A DNA stretch of 56,824 nt, taken from the NCBI GenBank assembly GCA_963542675.1, contig CAUTXC010000005.1, positions 1 through 56,824 of the forward strand, read 5' to 3'. Position 1 is the stretch's first letter; every line of letters begins with the position of its first letter. Below the pieces are notes generated by a model, which was not told the DNA's origin, searched no databases, and worked only from the letters and a program-made list of their open reading frames with translations. Made by a program: the position numbers and the translations under genes. Source of the DNA: Saccharimonas sp963542675. Lineage in GTDB: Bacteria; Patescibacteriota; Saccharimonadia; Saccharimonadales; Saccharimonadaceae. Below, one piece after another: positions 52,200-56,824 of the stretch.

Positions 52200-52994
52200 A
52201 TGTATCATAAACCACCACGCGAACAAGCCCGCTATTATGACATCCAGTGGTACCGCCAAACCGGCGTGTTTTACCCTGAGCAACTATCATCAGAAACACC
52301 AACTGTTGGTGTATCTGCCAATACCTGGCACGAGTACATGAGTCTGATACGCCAAGCAGCTGCCGATCACCCTGCCGATCACCCTGCCCATCGCTTCATC
52401 AGCCCCGAACTCATGACGACGGCAGGTATGGAGCTGGCTGAAATCCCAAACCAACGTGATATGGTAGATGCCCGACTCGCCGAGCTACAGAAACTCTCTA
52501 CCTCTATGCCCGCAGCGGAGCTTGTGGTGGGTGCACCAGAATACCAACCACACGGTATCTACAATTCACTGATGATTATTACCAATGGTATACGGCGCGT
52601 GCTTGAGCGCAAACGCACGATTTTTAGCTCAGCCGAGCGAGGGACATTCACCGCAAGCAACACATTGCAGCAACGGTGTACTCGCACATTATCTGCTGTG
52701 TGTGCCGATTTAGTGGGTTACGGCGTACAATATCCTGAGCTTCCCCAAGACACCCGTACCATCCACGCCAGCTGCTGCTGGGCGACACCGCTCGAGGAGG
52801 GAGCTCGCTATGCCGCAGCGCCAGATGAAGACCGCTACACCAGCGCCATCACGCACACGCTTGGCCATCTCTTCACGCACTATCCACAGCTGCAGCAGAT
52901 TATGGTCGTCGATCGCACCCCATCGAGCACAGCCATCCCACCGCTCAACTGCGTGGCGCGGCGGAATACGCATAATGGTATAATAGGGTCATGA
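52200..52994 (+). CDS. Possible nitrilase-superfamily hydrolase
   Basis: 264 aa soluble protein. A weak match to the carbon-nitrogen hydrolase layout: GIYNSLMIITNGIRRVLERKRTIFS (strand pair and Lys of the Glu-Lys-Cys triad), later LSAVCADLVGYGVQYPE (position of the nucleophile Cys) and ASCCWATP in place of the usual A-A-WP. The first Glu is not certain. A six-residue direct repeat (AAADHPADHPAH) is visible. The start at 52200 is set by the leaderless promoter. It overlaps the FKBP gene by four bases. Confidence 0.45.
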   Translation: MYHKPPREQARYYDIQWYRQTGVFYPEQLSSETPTVGVSANTWHEYMSLIRQAAADHPADHPAHRFISPELMTTAGMELAEIPNQRDMVDARLAELQKLSTSMPAAELVVGAPEYQPHGIYNSLMIITNGIRRVLERKRTIFSSAERGTFTASNTLQQRCTRTLSAVCADLVGYGVQYPELPQDTRTIHASCCWATPLEEGARYAAAPDEDRYTSAITHTLGHLFTHYPQLQQIMVVDRTPSSTAIPPLNCVARRNTHNGIIGS

Positions 52995-53365
52995 CACAAT
53001 ACGAAGGAACCAAACTCGTCGACTTTACACCTATAGCCAAAGTTGACGCATTACAGATTATTGACATTATTCCCGGCACTGGTACCGAGGTACCAGCCGG
53101 CGCGACTATCACCGCACACTATACTGGTGCACTATGTAAGAATGGCATCATCTTTCAGAGCAGCCACGACTTTGGTCAGCCCGTCACCTTCGGCCTCGAC
53201 CAAGTCATCCGCGGCTGGACAGAGGGCGTGCCTGGCATGAAGGTCGGTGGTATGCGCCGACTCATCATCCCAAGTGAGATGGCCTACGGCTCCGTTCGCG
53301 CTGCTGCTAACATTCCACCTAATAGCGATCTCGTGTTTGATATTGAGCTAGTATCTATTAAATAA
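52991..53365 (+). CDS. FKBP-type peptidyl-prolyl cis-trans isomerase
   Basis: 124 aa, one FKBP domain, no signal peptide. PAGATITAHYTGALCKNG, FGLDQVIRGWTEGVPGMKVGGMRRLIIPSEMAYG and NSDLVFDIELVSI are the family motifs, with active-site Tyr, Trp and Tyr in place. It overlaps the upstream gene (ATGA) but also has its own TATAAT (52979-52984) exactly six bases before the ATG, a leaderless promoter inside the preceding gene. Confidence 0.95.
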   Translation: MTQYEGTKLVDFTPIAKVDALQIIDIIPGTGTEVPAGATITAHYTGALCKNGIIFQSSHDFGQPVTFGLDQVIRGWTEGVPGMKVGGMRRLIIPSEMAYGSVRAAANIPPNSDLVFDIELVSIK

Positions 53366-53383
53366 CAGAGGTAAGCTCGCAAG

Positions 53384-53420
53384 AAGAAGCTCATACTAGG
53401 TGAGCTTCTTGTTTTCTTTG
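53384..53420. terminator. Terminator, usable in both directions
   Basis: AAGAAGCTCA/TGAGCTTCTT, perfect 10-bp stem with a 7-nt loop and GTTTTCTTTG on the plus side, placed between convergent FKBP and DUF218 genes. Confidence 0.8.
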
Positions 53421-53462
53421 TAGATTTGTCTAAGGCGTTTGAGGAGTTCGTCGTTATCCATG
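53397..53462 (-). CDS. Possible 21-residue small ORF
   Basis: ATG at 53462 opens MDNDELLKRLRQIYKENK-, a charged helix, ending inside the terminator hairpin 18 bp after the DUF218 stop. A TATAAA lies upstream with nine bases to the ATG. Too short to be sure. Confidence 0.2.
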
Positions 53463-53479
53463 ATAGATAGTTTATATAC

Positions 53480-54052
53480 TTACAATTTATGTGTATAGGC
53501 ATGTTGGAGAATAACAAGTGGTTCGCGTAGGGACCACCGCCGACTATTCTGTGTCCATACTTGGCTCGATTGCGGGTCGAAGTCGCCCACCTGCTGCAAT
53601 GATGGATCGACAATTGTCTCAAAATTAGCATGCTTCATCTGCGCGTCTACTCGTGGCATATGGTACCGAAACGCGCACAAACCAATCTTGCCAAGCTGTG
53701 CTATTGTGTATTTTCGACGAATTTGACCAATCAACTCATGTGTACTGAAAGTACATCCAGATGATTTCATTGTTGGCAATGCGACTACGGCTTGGCTTGC
53801 GTCTGGCTGAATATCGCAGACAACATCAGCTAACTCTTGCTGTAATATCATGAGTCGCTGCGGCTTAAACTGGTCAGCAAGCCACGTACCAAGCGCTTCA
53901 TTAGTCGCTCCTGGAGCCATATAATGTCCTTCATCATATCTCACTCCAAAGCTAAAGCCAACGATGGAATCTGCCTCGGCTATTCTGCCATGAGGCTCTA
54001 TTTCACCATTTATACTCGACTGCATGAGTCGCATCACTTCTCGAGCTCGCAT
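53480..54052 (-). CDS. DUF218 (YdcF/SanA-like) protein
   Basis: 190 aa without membrane helices. SIVGFSFGVRYDEG and GATNEALGTWLADQ in the first half and CAFRYHMPRVDAQM in the second match the DUF218 pattern (hhGhG-R, then a variable region, then YHMPRA). Family members such as YdcF bind AdoMet or act in envelope metabolism; the role here is unknown. TATGAT (54064-54059) lies six bases before the ATG. It follows dnaK, separated by a terminator. Confidence 0.65.
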   Translation of the reverse strand: MRAREVMRLMQSSINGEIEPHGRIAEADSIVGFSFGVRYDEGHYMAPGATNEALGTWLADQFKPQRLMILQQELADVVCDIQPDASQAVVALPTMKSSGCTFSTHELIGQIRRKYTIAQLGKIGLCAFRYHMPRVDAQMKHANFETIVDPSLQQVGDFDPQSSQVWTQNSRRWSLREPLVILQHAYTHKL

Positions 54053-54092
54053 AAACCTATCATATCACGAATTTATTGCAAATTACGCAAAT

Positions 54093-54113
54093 AGCCACCC
54101 TTTCCAGGTGGCC
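54093..54113 (-). terminator. Terminator of dnaK
   Basis: Minus strand: GCCACC/GGTGGC stem with a 7-9 nt loop followed by TATTTG. Confidence 0.6.
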
Positions 54114-54145
54114 ATTCGCAATGCAGCTGTAGCTATAACGCGATG

Positions 54146-56068
<1,923 letters not shown>

Positions 56069-56120
56069 AATGATTCCCCTTTCTCTTATGATCATATCTG
56101 GTGTTATGCTTGTATCCATT

Positions 56121-56147
56121 CTAGCACTCTTTTATACCGAGTGCCAA
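56121..56147 (-). promoter_or_regulatory. CIRCE element, copy 2 (imperfect)
   Basis: CTAGCACTC-N9-GAGTGCCAA on the plus strand, two changes from consensus. It lies over the start of the dnaK transcript, about +1 to +27. Confidence 0.8.
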
Positions 56148-56154
56148 CTATTTC

Positions 56155-56183
56155 AGTATAAATAATTAGCACTCTCGTGTCAA
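56155..56183 (-). promoter_or_regulatory. dnaK promoter
   Basis: Minus strand: -35 TTGACA (56183-56178), 17-bp spacer, -10 TATACT (56160-56155). The -35 lies inside the spacer of the perfect CIRCE. Confidence 0.8.
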
Positions 56184-56192
56184 GAGTGCTAA
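56166..56192 (-). promoter_or_regulatory. CIRCE element, copy 1 (perfect)
   Basis: TTAGCACTC-N9-GAGTGCTAA, the exact HrcA operator consensus, covering the dnaK -35. Confidence 0.95.
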
Positions 56193-56213
56193 TTAAATTT
56201 ATTTCAGTCTTTT

Positions 56214-56824
56214 CTACATTTTCTTGCGAATCAGCCAAGCTCCGGCTCCAGTACCAACAGCCAATACTGCGACCAATGTGATGGCAACGATACTCGCGCC
56301 CGTATCTGCCAGTTGGCCACCATTGTTTGCTGCCTGTGCTTTGTTATTACTGCTACTGGCACTCGAGCTACTGGAGCTGCTAGAACTGCCAGGGTTGCTC
56401 GGGTTCGGGTTGCTCGGGTTAACATGCTTCCCTTGCTCATATGCACGAGTGGTTGTGTAGATATTCCCACCGTAAGATACCGCAGCTAGTTTTGTACCAT
56501 CAGTTGAACCTGTGATTGCTGACCAGTTTGGCACACCTGCAGATGTCTGCGCGACCCATGTTGCACCAGAATCACTTGAGCTAAAGATATATCCACCGCC
56601 ACCAGCAGTCGCCGAGATCTTACTCCCATCGTCAGAAATGGTGGCTGACGTCCAGTTGTGCACTCCATCGGCCGCGTGTTCTGTCCAGGTTGCGCCAGCA
56701 TCAGATGAGGTATAGATATTACCGCCTGTTGCCGTTGCTACCAATTTATTGCCGTCTGCTGAGCTAGCGACTGAAGACCATTTTCGGGATCCAGAGCTTT
56801 TTCGTTCTGTCCAGGTTGCGCCAG
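56214..56824 (-). CDS. LAxTG-anchored surface protein with beta-propeller-like repeats (5' end outside window)
   Basis: About 203 C-terminal residues are visible. Repeats of about 45 residues with W-S-x-x-x-S-x-DG-x-K-hhA, then GG-x-IYTSSDAGATW (BNR/sialidase-type blades) are followed by an Asn/Pro/Ser linker with a ten-serine run, then LADTG, a hydrophobic helix and the RKKM tail. LAxTG is the signal preferred by class E sortases (an actinobacterial type); a sortase is expected elsewhere. The protein is presented on the surface and could be an adhesin or a glycan binder. The repeat DNA is near-identical between blades (GATGCTGGCGCAACCTGGAC in two copies). Confidence 0.8.
   Translation of the reverse strand, partial: GATWTERKSSGSRKWSSVASSADGNKLVATATGGNIYTSSDAGATWTEHAADGVHNWTSATISDDGSKISATAGGGGYIFSSSDSGATWVAQTSAGVPNWSAITGSTDGTKLAAVSYGGNIYTTTRAYEQGKHVNPSNPNPSNPGSSSSSSSSSASSSNNKAQAANNGGQLADTGASIVAITLVAVLAVGTGAGAWLIRKKM

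Overview
The window looks like a chromosome segment of a Candidatus Saccharibacteria (TM7, Patescibacteria/CPR) bacterium. This rests on gene content, not on a marker gene. It carries compact single-copy housekeeping genes, several type IV prepilins, a membrane-anchored two-AAA Clp-like ATPase, a HerA/VirB4-like conjugation-type ATPase, a Gram-positive-style wall with MurT/GatD amidation, and a LAxTG-anchored surface protein. No amino-acid or nucleotide biosynthesis operons are present. TGA is used as stop (speD, murT, folD neighbourhood), so the standard code applies. Composition is near 50% GC. Eight tRNA genes are present, all with an encoded CCA end. I see no rRNA, CRISPR array, insertion sequence or phage.

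Layout. 1-2560: HerA/VirB4-like ATPase, cut by the left edge. 2685-8316: an S-adenosylmethionine decarboxylase (SpeD) paralogue without its catalytic serine, a small membrane protein, tRNA-Gln, a P-type cation ATPase, a 74-aa membrane protein and an AI-2E-family permease. 8400-13169: a reverse-strand operon of DHH phosphoesterase, cysS and then four accessory genes, two of which resemble families best known from Actinobacteria (DUF6301-like and TY-Chap-like). 13483-18917: a hypothetical protein, a membrane-bound lytic transglycosylase, a large helical hypothetical, recR, ybaB and a GH5 glucanase-like protein. 19066-23275: tRNA-Glu, a possible small RNA, a divergent histidine kinase/response regulator pair, hypotheticals, tRNA-Arg and tRNA-Lys. 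23369-31458: folD, murB, four prepilin genes, glyA and an XRE-HTH/MurA fusion. 31794-37688: tRNA-His, MFS permease, tRNA-Arg, a queuosine-precursor transporter, tgt, a phosphoglycosyl transferase, tRNA-Gly and a basic hypothetical. 37909-46687: the Clp-like ATPase and a small membrane partner, murT-gatD, OpgC-like and GT39-like envelope proteins, tRNA-Arg and an HdeD-like protein. 46975-56824: a prepilin, a P-loop kinase, a Tat-signal protein, a speD-DUF4178-speE operon, a nitrilase-like protein, an FKBP isomerase, a DUF218 protein, dnaK behind two CIRCE operators, and a LAxTG beta-propeller protein cut by the right edge.

How the genes connect. Much of the window serves the cell envelope: MurA and MurB make UDP-MurNAc, MurT/GatD amidate the stem peptide, the lytic transglycosylase cuts glycan, and the phosphoglycosyl transferase, GT39 and OpgC proteins modify surface glycans. 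Pili and the LAxTG protein reach outwards. A second theme is salvage from a host: a queuosine-precursor importer beside a TGT whose substrate-pocket cysteine is replaced.

The strongest new signal is regulatory. MurA is fused to an XRE DNA-binding domain, and the murA and murB promoters carry the same 20-bp inverted repeat (ATATATCA-N4-TGATATAT) between -35 and -10. This suggests a wall enzyme that controls its own pathway. A second broad signal is leaderless transcription: at least twenty genes have a -10 box ending only 6-9 nt before the start codon, while a minority (dnaK, glyA, pilin, ybaB and others) have a classical Shine-Dalgarno leader. The third is the pair of gap-free aligned SpeD paralogues, one apparently active and one dead.
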